Positions 37,240 through 46,859 of a DNA stretch of 64,000 nt are shown piece after piece. The notes beneath the pieces are model-generated. The model did not search any database. It saw only the letters and a list, made by a program, of their open reading frames with translations, and had not been told where the DNA came from. The translations under genes and the position numbers were made by a program. The stretch lies in NCBI RefSeq assembly GCF_029664245.1, contig NZ_JANAIE010000001.1, forward strand, positions 310,001 to 374,000, given 5' to 3'. The stretch comes from Profundicola chukchiensis (GTDB lineage Bacteria > Bacteroidota > Bacteroidia > Flavobacteriales > Weeksellaceae). Position 1 is the stretch's first letter; every line of letters starts with the position of its first letter.

Positions 37240-37848
37240 ATGTTTTTAGAGAACACCATAAATCATCAACATCGTAGTGGCTGGATAGAAGTCATCTGTG
37301 GCTCTATGTTTTCCGGCAAAACCGAAGAGCTAATTCGTAGGTTGAAACGAGCTGAATTTGCTGGGCAGAAAGTAGAAATCTTCAAACCTGCTGTTGACAC
37401 GAGATACGCCGATGAAGATGTGGTTTCGCATGATCAAAATAAAGTTCAAAGTACACCTATAGAAGCTAGTTCTAATTTACCTCTCTTGGCAAGCGATTGT
37501 GATGTTGTTGGTATAGATGAGGCTCAATTTTTTGATGATGGTATTGTAGAGGTAGTTAACGCGCTTGCGAATGATGGTAAACGTGTAATCATCGCTGGTT
37601 TAGATATGGATTTTAAGGGCCGTCCTTTTGGTCCAATGCCTAATCTAATGGCAATTGCAGAATATGTAACCAAAGTCCATGCGATTTGTGTTAAAACAGG
37701 AAATCTAGCGAATTATTCACACCGAAAAATCCATAGTAATAAATTGGTGGAATTGGGAGAAACTTCTGAATACGAACCTTTGAGTCGTGCTGTATTTTGG
37801 AAAACTCTAGAACAGGAACAAGAACGACAAAAAGAAAAAACATCTTAA
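37240..37848 (+). CDS. tdk: Thymidine kinase
   Basis: Type II (TK1-like) thymidine kinase of the pyrimidine salvage route. 202 residues. P-loop [19 protein letters not shown] (about 18-36), the DEAQFF lid motif (about 92-97), and [22 protein letters not shown] (about 117-138). In the zinc region only the first Cys is kept ([17 protein letters not shown]); the second CxxC Cys and later Cys pair of classical TK1 are absent, a known trait of some Bacteroidota enzymes. The murF-alr gene follows after 3 bases. Confidence 0.95.
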   Translation: MFLENTINHQHRSGWIEVICGSMFSGKTEELIRRLKRAEFAGQKVEIFKPAVDTRYADEDVVSHDQNKVQSTPIEASSNLPLLASDCDVVGIDEAQFFDDGIVEVVNALANDGKRVIIAGLDMDFKGRPFGPMPNLMAIAEYVTKVHAICVKTGNLANYSHRKIHSNKLVELGETSEYEPLSRAVFWKTLEQEQERQKEKTS

Positions 37849-37851
37849 ATT

Positions 37852-40293
37852 ATGTTTTCCTACAAACTTAGTGAGGTCGCCGATGCTATGAATGCGAAAT
37901 TGGTGGGAAGCCCCGACCAAATTATTGAAAGCATTTGGATCGACTCACGCCATATAGTTTTAGCCAAAAATGGGATATTTTTTGCGCTTAAAGGTGCTCA
38001 AATCGATGGACATACCTATATTCAATCAGCCTATGACAAAGGAATAAGGAACTTTGTTGTAAGCGAAATACCTAAAAATTTAGGAGAAGCCAATTTTCTA
38101 GTCGTTGATAACCCAAAAAAGGCATTGCAAGCTTGGGCAAAACATCATAGACAAAAATTTGATTATACAGTTGTTGGAATTACAGGTAGTAATGGGAAAA
38201 CCATTGTAAAAGAATGGCTTTATCAGCTTTTATATGATAAAATAAAACTCATCCGAAGTCCAAAAAGTTTTAATTCTCAGATTGGGGTCCCCATTTCAGT
38301 TTTAGAAATGATGGACGGGATTTCTTTAGCTATTTTTGAATTAGGAATTTCTCAACCCAATGAAATGATGCAGATTAGCGACATCGTTAAGCCTAATCTA
38401 GCTGTCATTACAAACATTGGTGAGGCACATTCCGAATTTTTTGAAGATAGAGAGCAGCATATTCAAGAGAAAATTCAGATTGCTGAACATGCCGAAATCA
38501 TTATATATCCTTCTGATGATACAGCATTTAAACAAGCTATCAAGAATAAATATCCGAATAAAAAACATATTAGTTTTGGCGAAAGCAGTGACGCAGATAT
38601 CCAAAAACTTGAAACTAAAGAAGGTTTAAATGTTAATTTCAAGAATAAAACTTACCAACTTCCTTTTGAATATAAGGATGAAGCTTCGCTGAATAATGCA
38701 CTTATTTGTTTTGCTGTTCTTACACAACTAGACATTGATTTAGAGGATGTTTTAGATGATTTCAAAAGACTTATGCCGGTCGAAATGAGGCTAGAAGTAT
38801 TAGAAGGTTCACATCAGATTGAAATAATAAATGATGCTTTTAATTCTGATTTATCTTCAATTCCCATTGCATTGAATGTCTTAAATCACCATGCAAAACC
38901 AAAAAAGACTTTAATTCTAACCGATATTCTTCAAAACCGACAAAAAGGAGCTGCTTTGTACCAAGAAGTAGCCGATTGGGTGAATGCTTATCCTATCCAA
39001 AAAGTTGTCTTAATTGGAGAAGAAATCACAGAATTTAAAGCTTTGTTCAAAAACTTATATGCTAGCTTTAAAGACACTGCTAGCTTTTTAAATGAATTGA
39101 AAGCTTCTGACTTCGCAGGCGAGACTATTTTACTCAAAGGGGCTAGAAAATTTGAATTAGAACGAATTTCTAAAGTTTTCGAGAAAAAATCTCACGATAC
39201 AATTTTAGAGGTGAATCTTCAAAATTTATTAGAGAATCTTAATTATTTTAGAAGCAAATTAAAGCCTAGCACCAAGCTCATGGCGATGGTTAAGGCATTT
39301 GGTTATGGCGCCGGTGGATTTGATATTTCTCAAGCATTAGCTTCTCAACATATCGATTATTTAGGCGTGGCCTATGCAGACGAAGGCGCGGAGTTGAGAC
39401 AACAAGGGATTTCAACACCAATCATTGTGATGAACCCTGAACAAAATAGCTATACAAGTATCATTGATTCTTCTTTAGAACCAGAGATTTATAGTCTAAG
39501 AGTGCTGAGAAAATTCACTGAAAAGTTAATAGATAAAAACATAGCTACGGCTTATCCTATTCACATTAAGTTGAATACCGGAATGAATCGTTTAGGTTTT
39601 AAACCTGAAGATATTTCTGAGTTAGTTCAGGAGTTAGCTGACAATCCTTATGTGAAGGTAAAGACTATTTTCTCACATTTAGCTACGAGCGATGTTCCAA
39701 GTGAACACGCTTTTGTGCATCAGCAAATGCAGAAATATCAGGAAATGTATGAGCGAATAGTTTCTAATATTGGATATAGGCCCACTCGACATATTTTGAA
39801 TTCTGCAGGAATTTTGAATTTCCCAGACTATCAAATGGATATGGTGCGTGTCGGTATTGGAATGTTTGGAGTTTCTATGGGTTCAGAGCATCAAAAACAC
39901 TTGAAACCTGTTGTTACTTTTAAGACAGTAATCTCACAAATTTCAACCTTACAAGCGGGTGATACGGTGAGTTATGGTAGGAACTTCAAAGCAAATGAAA
40001 TCACTAAAATTGCCACACTGCCGGTAGGTTATGCGGATGGTCTAAAACGATCACTTGGAAATGAAAATGGTCATGTTTCTATTCACGGACAATTAGCACC
40101 CATTATTGGCACAGTATGTATGGACATGATGATGGTTGATATCTCTGGAATCAATTGTCAAGAAGGTGATGAAGTTATAATTTTTGGTGAAAAACCAAGC
40201 CTTGAAGAAGTTGCCGAGCAATGTAACACCATTACTTATGAAATTTTAACCTCGATTTCTTCTCGTGTTAAAAGGATTTATCTAAAAGAGTAA
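37852..40293 (+). CDS. Fused MurF ligase and alanine racemase
   Basis: 813 residues joining two cell-wall enzymes. The N-terminal MurF part (about 1-450) adds D-Ala-D-Ala to UDP-MurNAc-tripeptide: DSRHIVLAKNGIFFAL, ATP loop VVGITGSNGKTIVKEW (about 102-117), ELGISQPNEM. The C-terminal racemase part (about 455-813) makes D-Ala: PLP lysine in MAMVKAFGYGAGGFD (about 478-492), HIKLNTGMNRLGF, and the second catalytic Tyr in SYGRNFK (about 704-710). This fusion is established in Bacteroidota. The P-loop has TIVK after GK, otherwise normal. It probably shares a transcript with tdk. Confidence 0.96.
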   Translation: MFSYKLSEVADAMNAKLVGSPDQIIESIWIDSRHIVLAKNGIFFALKGAQIDGHTYIQSAYDKGIRNFVVSEIPKNLGEANFLVVDNPKKALQAWAKHHRQKFDYTVVGITGSNGKTIVKEWLYQLLYDKIKLIRSPKSFNSQIGVPISVLEMMDGISLAIFELGISQPNEMMQISDIVKPNLAVITNIGEAHSEFFEDREQHIQEKIQIAEHAEIIIYPSDDTAFKQAIKNKYPNKKHISFGESSDADIQKLETKEGLNVNFKNKTYQLPFEYKDEASLNNALICFAVLTQLDIDLEDVLDDFKRLMPVEMRLEVLEGSHQIEIINDAFNSDLSSIPIALNVLNHHAKPKKTLILTDILQNRQKGAALYQEVADWVNAYPIQKVVLIGEEITEFKALFKNLYASFKDTASFLNELKASDFAGETILLKGARKFELERISKVFEKKSHDTILEVNLQNLLENLNYFRSKLKPSTKLMAMVKAFGYGAGGFDISQALASQHIDYLGVAYADEGAELRQQGISTPIIVMNPEQNSYTSIIDSSLEPEIYSLRVLRKFTEKLIDKNIATAYPIHIKLNTGMNRLGFKPEDISELVQELADNPYVKVKTIFSHLATSDVPSEHAFVHQQMQKYQEMYERIVSNIGYRPTRHILNSAGILNFPDYQMDMVRVGIGMFGVSMGSEHQKHLKPVVTFKTVISQISTLQAGDTVSYGRNFKANEITKIATLPVGYADGLKRSLGNENGHVSIHGQLAPIIGTVCMDMMMVDISGINCQEGDEVIIFGEKPSLEEVAEQCNTITYEILTSISSRVKRIYLKE

Positions 40294-40434
40294 TTATTGA
40301 CTTATCAACTTGCTACAAACTAGCCTAAAAGCCTTGCTTTTCTATACTTTTATCATTAATTTTATGTCATTCTACTAAGACTTAGAATATGGTCTTAGAT
40401 TCTAAAATTAAATTTTAATCTTTAATATAAAATT

Positions 40435-40773
40435 ATGAGTAAATTTCAAGAGAAGTATGACACTGTAGAGTCTGCTTTAAAAGACATGGGTGTTAAGGTA
40501 AATACCGAGCTTTTAACTGCGGTTTGTAAAGGTTTAGGGCCTGCTTTGTACAACAATGATGCTTCTACTGTTGCGTCATCCGATAAAGAAGAATTAGACC
40601 GTTTAAAGAAAAACTTCTTACAGAAAAAACTAGGTCTATCTGATTCTGACGATTTAGATGGAGCGATTGACAAAGTTGTAGAAACCATGGGAAGATCTAA
40701 CCCAAGAAAATACCGTGCAGCTTTCTATTATTTATTAACCGAGCATTTCAGAAAAGAGAGTGTTTATTTATAA
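40435..40773 (+). CDS. DUF2853 family protein
   Basis: 112-residue soluble, helical protein matching the DUF2853 pattern (SKFQEKYDTVESALKDMGVK, CKGLGPALYNNDASTVA, YRAAFYYLLTEHFRKE). Function unknown. It is a single-gene unit closed by a strong terminator at 40801-40836 and preceded by 141 bases in which no clear promoter motif is seen. Confidence 0.88.
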   Translation: MSKFQEKYDTVESALKDMGVKVNTELLTAVCKGLGPALYNNDASTVASSDKEELDRLKKNFLQKKLGLSDSDDLDGAIDKVVETMGRSNPRKYRAAFYYLLTEHFRKESVYL

Positions 40774-40800
40774 ATAAAGCACTTTATAATATTTAATAAA

Positions 40801-40836
40801 AAACAGCCTCAATATTACTATTGAGGCTGTTTTTTT
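40801..40836 (+). terminator. Terminator after the DUF2853 gene, probably bidirectional
   Basis: AAACAGCCTCAATA (40801-40814) pairs perfectly with TATTGAGGCTGTTT (40819-40832), loop TTAC, followed by TTTT; A-rich on the other side. Confidence 0.95.
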
Positions 40837-40887
40837 ATTGCTGTCTATTGGAATCATGAGTAATTCAATACTGCTTCTTAAACTTTA

Positions 40888-40922
40888 AGCAAAATAAAGC
40901 CCGAAGCTTAAGGCCTCGGGCT
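40888..40922 (-). terminator. Terminator of the TonB-lipoprotein-T9SS operon
   Basis: AGCCCGA (40898-40904) pairs with TCGGGCT (40916-40922), with extra GC pairs inside. Read on the minus strand it follows the T9SS gene and is trailed by TTATTTTGC. Confidence 0.8.
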
Positions 40923-40948
40923 AAACTAACTATGTATGAGGACTATAG

Positions 40949-42565
40949 TTATTTCTTAATAAATTTCACATTTACCACTTGTCCTTCTGCATTTCTCATA
41001 ACTGCGATATACGTACCTACTGGTAAGCTACCTACAGCTTTAGAAGATCCTACTAACTGACCGTTAGTGTTGTAAATAGCAATATCTTTTGCTTCAAATC
41101 CAGCTACATTTAATTCTCCGTTTGCTACTGCAACTTTAACTAAAGCAGTATTAAAGTTTGGATTACGAACACTTAAGTTATCGATGATATCTTCGCTATC
41201 TCTTGGGAAGATTTGTGCATCATCGTTAAATCTAGAAGCGATACCTACTAAATGAACTGTACCTTCTGGAAGAGCTGTTCCAATATAATCTGCATCGTAG
41301 AAATTCGTACGAACGATTAAGTTCTCTGCTGATCCAGTTTGCATGAAATCATAGTTTGTTCCAGCGTTCCAATCTCCAGTAGCATCTGTTGAAACATTTT
41401 CAATCTTGATTAATTGAGACTCATAAGCAGTGATGTTTGCATTTAACTCTTCAACAGTAACCACTACAGGCATAACCTCGTTTCCTGTTGAAGTTACAAC
41501 ACCTGTATCCGCTGTTGGGATAAACTGCATAAGTCCTCTAAATACAGAAATTGTACCTTGTAATCCAGAAACTCCATCATATTGATTGTATGCGGTAGTA
41601 ATTAAACCTGCATTATCATCAATTAAAATAGCTCCTGTAGAATCTTGAATCCATTTTTGACCTCTAAAGTCTTGTTGCATTGTGATGATTGCTTCACTCG
41701 TTAAAGTATAAATACTTCCATCTGTAGCTCCAGCTCTTAATTCTGCAATGCTAGAAACCTCATTCTGTCCTGGGATAGAGAAGTTAACTGTAGCAGAAGC
41801 TTCTGGGTCTAAAGCGTTGTGATCTCCATCAACTAACCACATGTTTAAAGTGTGAGAACCTGATGTTAATCCAGATAAAGTAAATGCATCTGTAGAGTAT
41901 AACATTTGAGCCTCACCATCATTTAATGAATAATGAACGTGACCATCAGTTCCAACCACAAAGTTATTTACAACAAACTCAACTGTAGTTTCAGTTGTAC
42001 CAGCTGCTAAAACTTCGCCTTCTGAAGGAGAAGAAATAAAGATTTCTGGAGAAGTAGTTGCACAATCTAAACATGTTACCGTGTAGTTATCGATAATAAC
42101 AAATGCTCCAACCTCTGCATCAAATACATCAGCTTCGTCATAGAATCTTAAACCAACTGGAACACTTCCTGTTTCAGATGCAGTAAACTCATATGAAATA
42201 GTTTGCCACTCACCTACTAATGCAGGATCTGAATAAGTTCCCCAATCTGTACCATAAATTCTAGTTTTAGAAGCATTATCTAATTGATAAACGTCTACTG
42301 TAATTTCGTAAGTTTTTCCGATTTCAACAGCTACGTTCTGTCTAAAATCTGTGTTACCTTGGGTAGCTGTAATTACTTGAAATTTCGCTGCAGAAGAACC
42401 TTCTGAAACAATTGTACTTTCTTGTGTAATTACTGTACCATCTTCACTAGTCCAAACGTCTAAAACGCCGTCAGTCCAGTTTTCCATTCCACCATTTTGA
42501 GCGATATTTTGCCCAAAAGCGAAAGAGAAAGGGATTAGTAATAAAAATAAATAAAGATTTCTCAT
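40949..42565 (-). CDS. Secreted T9SS-sorted modular protein
   Basis: 538 residues. Signal peptide MRNLYLFLLLIPFSFAFGQN; a carbohydrate-binding-like jelly roll (about 20-165, starting NGGMENWTDG); a beta-sandwich segment (about 170-265); a domain resembling DUF5689/OB folds (about 270-465, SSIAELRAGATDGSIYTLTS and onward); and a C-terminal type A sorting domain (last about 75 residues, IAIYNTNGQLVGSSKAVGSL, ending FIKK) that directs export by the type IX system. No catalytic motif is recognised. Last gene of the operon with the TonB receptor and beta-helix lipoprotein; a strong stem-loop lies just upstream. Confidence 0.88.
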   Translation of the reverse strand: MRNLYLFLLLIPFSFAFGQNIAQNGGMENWTDGVLDVWTSEDGTVITQESTIVSEGSSAAKFQVITATQGNTDFRQNVAVEIGKTYEITVDVYQLDNASKTRIYGTDWGTYSDPALVGEWQTISYEFTASETGSVPVGLRFYDEADVFDAEVGAFVIIDNYTVTCLDCATTSPEIFISSPSEGEVLAAGTTETTVEFVVNNFVVGTDGHVHYSLNDGEAQMLYSTDAFTLSGLTSGSHTLNMWLVDGDHNALDPEASATVNFSIPGQNEVSSIAELRAGATDGSIYTLTSEAIITMQQDFRGQKWIQDSTGAILIDDNAGLITTAYNQYDGVSGLQGTISVFRGLMQFIPTADTGVVTSTGNEVMPVVVTVEELNANITAYESQLIKIENVSTDATGDWNAGTNYDFMQTGSAENLIVRTNFYDADYIGTALPEGTVHLVGIASRFNDDAQIFPRDSEDIIDNLSVRNPNFNTALVKVAVANGELNVAGFEAKDIAIYNTNGQLVGSSKAVGSLPVGTYIAVMRNAEGQVVNVKFIKK

Positions 42566-42580
42566 AGTTATAATATTGTT

Positions 42581-42664
42581 TAATATTCCAAAGTTACAAA
42601 TTATTAGCTTATTTAATTAATTTTTAGACTTTAAAACAGCTAATTACTGAACTTTGGAATATTA
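42581..42664. repeat. Long nested stem-loop between two operon genes
   Basis: TAATATTCCAAAGTT (42581-42595) and its perfect complement AACTTTGGAATATTA (42650-42664) make a 15-bp stem. Inside it ATTAGCT (42603-42609) pairs with AGCTAAT (42638-42644). It spans most of the gap between the lipoprotein stop and the T9SS gene start and lacks a T-run, so it is more likely an mRNA stability or processing element than a terminator. Confidence 0.8.
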
Positions 42665-42678
42665 TTTAAGATTAGAAA

Positions 42679-43893
42679 TTATAAACCACTTGCCCAACTT
42701 CTTGCCCAAGCATTTACATTTGTTCCGTTGGCACTCTCATCAATATTAATAAATTGGCTTTCCTCGAATTCAACTCCAGATGCATTTTTAACTTTAGTAG
42801 TTACGTCTTCAAATTTACCTTTAACAGCTAATTCACCGTTTAATACGTGATCTCCTGAAGTCAATGAAGTATCTTCTGAACCGTTTCCTTTAATTTGAAA
42901 TGCTCTACCAAATCCTCTTACAACAATGTTGTTGAATGTTGCTTTAGTTGCTTCTCTCAATCGAACTCCTTCGTATGAACCAACGTTAATTCCTTCTTGA
43001 TTTTGAACATCCGTAGCTGAACCTAATCCTTCGATAGTTACATTCGTTAAAGTTGGGTTAGAATAGAAAACTGGATCAACATTGATACCTAAATCTGGGT
43101 TGTAACCATCTCCTTCGATCGCTTTGTCATATTTAGTTCCTTCGTGACGAATATAAACATCTGTAATATTCCCTGAGTATCCTTCAGTCCAGTCTAATGA
43201 ATCATCTTCGTTACCGATTAAAACGATGTTGTTAGCGTTTACAGTTCCACCAAAGAACTCAACACCATCATCAGAACCATAGTAAGATTCAATGTGGTTA
43301 ACAATAGTTCCGTTTCCTACACCGTAGAAAGAAAATCCGTTATTTTCTGATGCTGCATCAACTGCTCCACCTGAATATTCAACTTTTACGTATTCAACCA
43401 CACCTGAATTATCGTTTGGATCTGTTCCACCATAGTTAAATCCACCGATTTCTGAAGTTGCTGTAAGACCAGAGTTGATAGGTGCTCTACCTAATAAAAT
43501 TAACCCACCCCAAGCTCCTGGAGTTTTGTCCTCAGCTGTCAATAAAATGGGTTGACTTGCTGTTCCTTGCGCCATAATTTTTGCGCCTTGCATAACTGCG
43601 ATATAAACGTCTGCTCCGTTTTGAGCTATAATTTGAGTTCCTGCAGGAATTGTTAATGTTCCTCCTTCTTTTACGATTAATGGACCATTTAAAGAGTAAA
43701 CAACATTAGCGTCTAATACTTTATTTTCACCATTTAATACAAATCCGCTTAGCGTACTTGTTGTTGGCGCTGGAATACCTCCATTTCCGTAATCAATATC
43801 TTGATTTATGGTTAAACTTCCACCATCATCCTCACATGAAGTTACAGCGAAGATTGAAAATACAACGGCAAGATTTAATAATAGTTTTTTCAT
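42679..43893 (-). CDS. Beta-helix lipoprotein
   Basis: 404 residues. Lipoprotein signal (LAVVFSIFAVTSCEDDGG, lipobox Cys about 20), so it is membrane-anchored and possibly surface-exposed (acidic residues follow the Cys). The body has repeating short strands and Asn/Gly turns (TLTIPAGTQIIAQNGADVYI, PGAWGGLILLGRAPI, VEYVKVEYSGG, GVEFFGGTVNANNIVLIGNE) typical of a right-handed parallel beta-helix. No catalytic motif. It lies 38 bases after the TonB receptor gene and is likely part of the same uptake system as a surface binding protein. Confidence 0.83.
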   Translation of the reverse strand: MKKLLLNLAVVFSIFAVTSCEDDGGSLTINQDIDYGNGGIPAPTTSTLSGFVLNGENKVLDANVVYSLNGPLIVKEGGTLTIPAGTQIIAQNGADVYIAVMQGAKIMAQGTASQPILLTAEDKTPGAWGGLILLGRAPINSGLTATSEIGGFNYGGTDPNDNSGVVEYVKVEYSGGAVDAASENNGFSFYGVGNGTIVNHIESYYGSDDGVEFFGGTVNANNIVLIGNEDDSLDWTEGYSGNITDVYIRHEGTKYDKAIEGDGYNPDLGINVDPVFYSNPTLTNVTIEGLGSATDVQNQEGINVGSYEGVRLREATKATFNNIVVRGFGRAFQIKGNGSEDTSLTSGDHVLNGELAVKGKFEDVTTKVKNASGVEFEESQFINIDESANGTNVNAWARSWASGL

Positions 43894-43931
43894 TTTTGTA
43901 AGTTTTACTTTTAATACTATTCTATGTTTTG

Positions 43932-46760
43932 TTAAAATTTATATGTTAATTCGAATGAGAAAATTTGTCCTTTTTTAAAGCTTTCTAGCACTACGTCATT
44001 TCCAGATGTTTCTCTAAATATTTCTATTGCAGGATTTAATAAGTTTTTAGCTCCTAGTTTGAAAGATGTGTTTCTACCTAAGTCTGCAGACATTAAAAGG
44101 TCTAGCGTAGGAATTCCTTTTTCTACTTTATTACCAATTTGTCCCGAACCTAAAGCGTAGATTCTATCTGAAAAGTAGTTTCCTACTAAAGTGAAGGTTG
44201 GCTCAAACCCATCCCATTTTTTTCTGAAGTTAAGATCGGCTTGTGTTATAAAATCCGAAGCTCCTTGTAGCTTGTCATCCTTGCGGTTGAAAGTAACGTT
44301 TCTTGTTCCGTTGATTTCGCTATACAAATCTTGATTAGTTTTAATGTATGAAGCATTGAATCCAAGGAATAACTCTGTTTTATCTGTACTTAAGATGTCT
44401 TTCTTAAAATCGATCTCAGCTCCAACAACAGTTGCTTTATCACCGGTTCTAAAGTAGTACTCATCTCCAGTTGCTGAAGTTCCCACGACTAAGTTGATCG
44501 GATCATTAATAACTTTGTAAAATCCTGCGATTGAAATCATTTCTGAACGATTGAAGAAGAACTCATACTTAGCATCGAAGTTTAAGATTTTAGAATAAGC
44601 CACGTCTTTCACATTTTTATATTCTTTGTCATCTGCAGTTCCTAATAAATCTGGGTTACCTCCAATTCTTGTCGTTATACCTTCATAAACGAAAGGTGCG
44701 AACTCTTTAAACTCTGGGAAGGAAACTGTTTGTGATCCTGAAATACGCAAATTGCTGTCTGCATTGATGGCGTATTTCATGTTTAAGCTTGGCAAGAATA
44801 TCTGTGACTTAGATTCTGCTTTACCTGGGTTAAACAAACTACTTAAGTTGTTTACATCCCAATTAATCTTTTGGGTCACATCCTCGAACCTCATGCCTGG
44901 AATTAATAGAAGATTCTCTCCTAATTGCCACTGAAAATCCACATAGGTTGAAAGGTTGATTAAGGTTGCATCGTAAGTGTTTTCAGGCATTCCAGGCATA
45001 TTATATTGTGACATATTCACCACATTAGAACCATCTTCTGGATTGGTCACATTAATAGGGTTTAAGGTGAAAGTATTGTAGTTTTCCATCCAATTTTCAA
45101 TGGAGAAGAATGTATCTATGTCATCTAAAGAGCCAATATTCTTTTCAAGGAATTCATATCCGTATCTAATACTTTCGAAATCTCTCTTTTTGTATCGTGT
45201 ATTTCCTCCCAAGTTGATTTTTAAATTATCTGATACATCAAACTTGAAATTGATTCTTGAGTTAAACTCATCTTCATCAATCTTTTGAAAATATCTTTGG
45301 CTATCGAAGTTGGTTGTACTTACAAAAGTTCCTAAAGTAGAAGCATCATTATCTAATAGGTTTTGATAGTTGCTGATACTTAATCTTTTTCTATCTGGTT
45401 CATCAGCATTTAAGATGTTATATCCCACTCCCCAATCCAAATTCAATTTCGGAGTCAATTCATGCTCACCCATTAATTGATTAATAAAAATTAATTCTTG
45501 ATTGAACTGAACGTTTGATTGGAAAAATCCTTCGTCGGCGATATCACGCTTAAACCCTAATCCTTTATAGCCATAATAACCTACCTCATCTGAAGAGTTA
45601 TTAATTAAGAACGAACTGAATTTTAAGCTTTGCTTATTGTTGAATTTCATCAAAGCCGACAACATTCCAGTACTTACTGTATTGTATTGGTATTTCTCTA
45701 CATCTGGGAAAGCAAGCGTACTAATACTTGTATAAGATTGTTGATTTCCTTCTTGGTAATTGAATTCATTGGCAAAACTTCCCGCTGCGAAAAGAGATAA
45801 TTTTGCACTTTCACCAAATCTGAAAGTTTCTCCTAAATTCAATGATAAGTTCGTACTCAAAGGCGTTAAACCTTTAGATTTTTCTGGTGCTAAACCTTGA
45901 CCAATCACCGTAGCAAAAGGATTATCATTATATCTACCATAAAGACCAAAATAGTTGGTTCCTTCTGATTGAATCATATCTTTCCCTACCGCGTTAGAGT
46001 TAACACGAGTTCCTACACTTAAATTAATATAATCTCTACCCGAGTGTTCTTTTGAAGTGATATCTATACTACCTGCAGCAAAATCGGCGTTTCCACCTGC
46101 GTTCATGGTTTTACTAACCGATATGTTTTGTATCAAATCCGATGAGAAAAGATCGAGATCTATGTTTTTCTTATTGATATCATTAGAAGGTAGACTTAAA
46201 CCATTTAAACTTGTGTGAATATATCTATCTCCCAAGCCACGAACATATACATCACTAGAAGTAGCTTGTTTTGAAACTCCTACAATCGTTGCAACCGCTC
46301 CCGACGCGTCTCCTTTACCTAAACGAGAAAGCTCTGCAGCTCCTTTGTATTCCTTAATTTCGGAAGAATTACGTTGAAGCTTTAAAACACTTGCCTCACT
46401 TTCTTTATTGGTATTGGCCTGCACCAGAACTTGACCTAAATCCTGAACCACTCCATCCTGAGATTGAACGTCCAACATAGGAGACCATTCTAAATCCTGT
46501 CCTTCTTGAACACTAATTGACTCTTGAAGTTTTTCGAATCCAAAAGCGTTAATATTAAAGGTATAGCTACCTGCAGGAATTTCTATGGAGTAAGTTCCAT
46601 CTGATTCTGAATAATAAAAATAATCAGTTCCCTCGACATAAATCTCAGCTCCCGCAATTGGTAACGCATTAGTATCTGTAACAGTACCATAAATACTTGA
46701 TTGAGCCCATGCTAAAACCCCGATAAAAAATGCACTAACAATGAATAATTTTCTAATCAT
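43932..46760 (-). CDS. TonB-dependent receptor with carboxypeptidase-like domain
   Basis: 942 residues, complete. Signal peptide (IRKLFIVSAFFIGVLAWAQ), a carboxypeptidase-regulatory-like domain (about 20-105, IYGTVTDTNALPIAGAEIYV), a plug (about 135-240, with SSDVYVRGLGDRYIHTSLNG and NAGGNADFAAGSIDI) and a 22-strand-type barrel ending FSFELTYKF. Gene order TonB receptor, beta-helix lipoprotein, T9SS protein, then a divergent PhoB/PhoR-like pair. There is no SusD homologue. Phosphate or phosphoester uptake is a reasonable guess from the neighbouring regulators, not shown by the sequence. Confidence 0.95.
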   Translation of the reverse strand: MIRKLFIVSAFFIGVLAWAQSSIYGTVTDTNALPIAGAEIYVEGTDYFYYSESDGTYSIEIPAGSYTFNINAFGFEKLQESISVQEGQDLEWSPMLDVQSQDGVVQDLGQVLVQANTNKESEASVLKLQRNSSEIKEYKGAAELSRLGKGDASGAVATIVGVSKQATSSDVYVRGLGDRYIHTSLNGLSLPSNDINKKNIDLDLFSSDLIQNISVSKTMNAGGNADFAAGSIDITSKEHSGRDYINLSVGTRVNSNAVGKDMIQSEGTNYFGLYGRYNDNPFATVIGQGLAPEKSKGLTPLSTNLSLNLGETFRFGESAKLSLFAAGSFANEFNYQEGNQQSYTSISTLAFPDVEKYQYNTVSTGMLSALMKFNNKQSLKFSSFLINNSSDEVGYYGYKGLGFKRDIADEGFFQSNVQFNQELIFINQLMGEHELTPKLNLDWGVGYNILNADEPDRKRLSISNYQNLLDNDASTLGTFVSTTNFDSQRYFQKIDEDEFNSRINFKFDVSDNLKINLGGNTRYKKRDFESIRYGYEFLEKNIGSLDDIDTFFSIENWMENYNTFTLNPINVTNPEDGSNVVNMSQYNMPGMPENTYDATLINLSTYVDFQWQLGENLLLIPGMRFEDVTQKINWDVNNLSSLFNPGKAESKSQIFLPSLNMKYAINADSNLRISGSQTVSFPEFKEFAPFVYEGITTRIGGNPDLLGTADDKEYKNVKDVAYSKILNFDAKYEFFFNRSEMISIAGFYKVINDPINLVVGTSATGDEYYFRTGDKATVVGAEIDFKKDILSTDKTELFLGFNASYIKTNQDLYSEINGTRNVTFNRKDDKLQGASDFITQADLNFRKKWDGFEPTFTLVGNYFSDRIYALGSGQIGNKVEKGIPTLDLLMSADLGRNTSFKLGAKNLLNPAIEIFRETSGNDVVLESFKKGQIFSFELTYKF

Positions 46761-46781
46761 CTTTACTTAAATAATTTGATG

Positions 46782-46789
46782 CAAAGAAA
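46782..46789 (-). promoter_or_regulatory. Degenerate -7 element of the TonB receptor operon
   Basis: TTTCTTTG on the minus strand, one base off consensus, 21 bases before the ATG at 46760. The nearest TAACAT repeat begins 18 bases upstream, the -33 position. Confidence 0.4.
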
Positions 46790-46807
46790 GAGTTTGAAAA
46801 CAGTTTT

Positions 46808-46839
46808 TATGTTAGCTTAACATGAACCTTATGTTAGCT
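46808..46839. promoter_or_regulatory. Direct repeat TATGTTAGCT, 22-bp period
   Basis: TATGTTAGCT occurs at 46808-46817 and 46830-46839, exactly 22 bp (two 11-bp steps) apart, between the divergent TonB receptor and response regulator genes. On the TonB strand it reads AGCTAACATA. Probable binding site of an OmpR/PhoB-family regulator. Confidence 0.5.
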
Positions 46840-46859
46840 AAATATTATGAAATCAAATT

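Noticed and set aside
37240-37848. Loss of zinc-binding cysteines in thymidine kinase as a sign of a broken gene
   Set aside because: All catalytic motifs are intact, the length is normal, and related enzymes in the phylum show the same change.
37852-40293. murF-alr fusion as a novel protein
   Set aside because: The fusion is established in Bacteroidota, so it is annotated but not counted as a finding.
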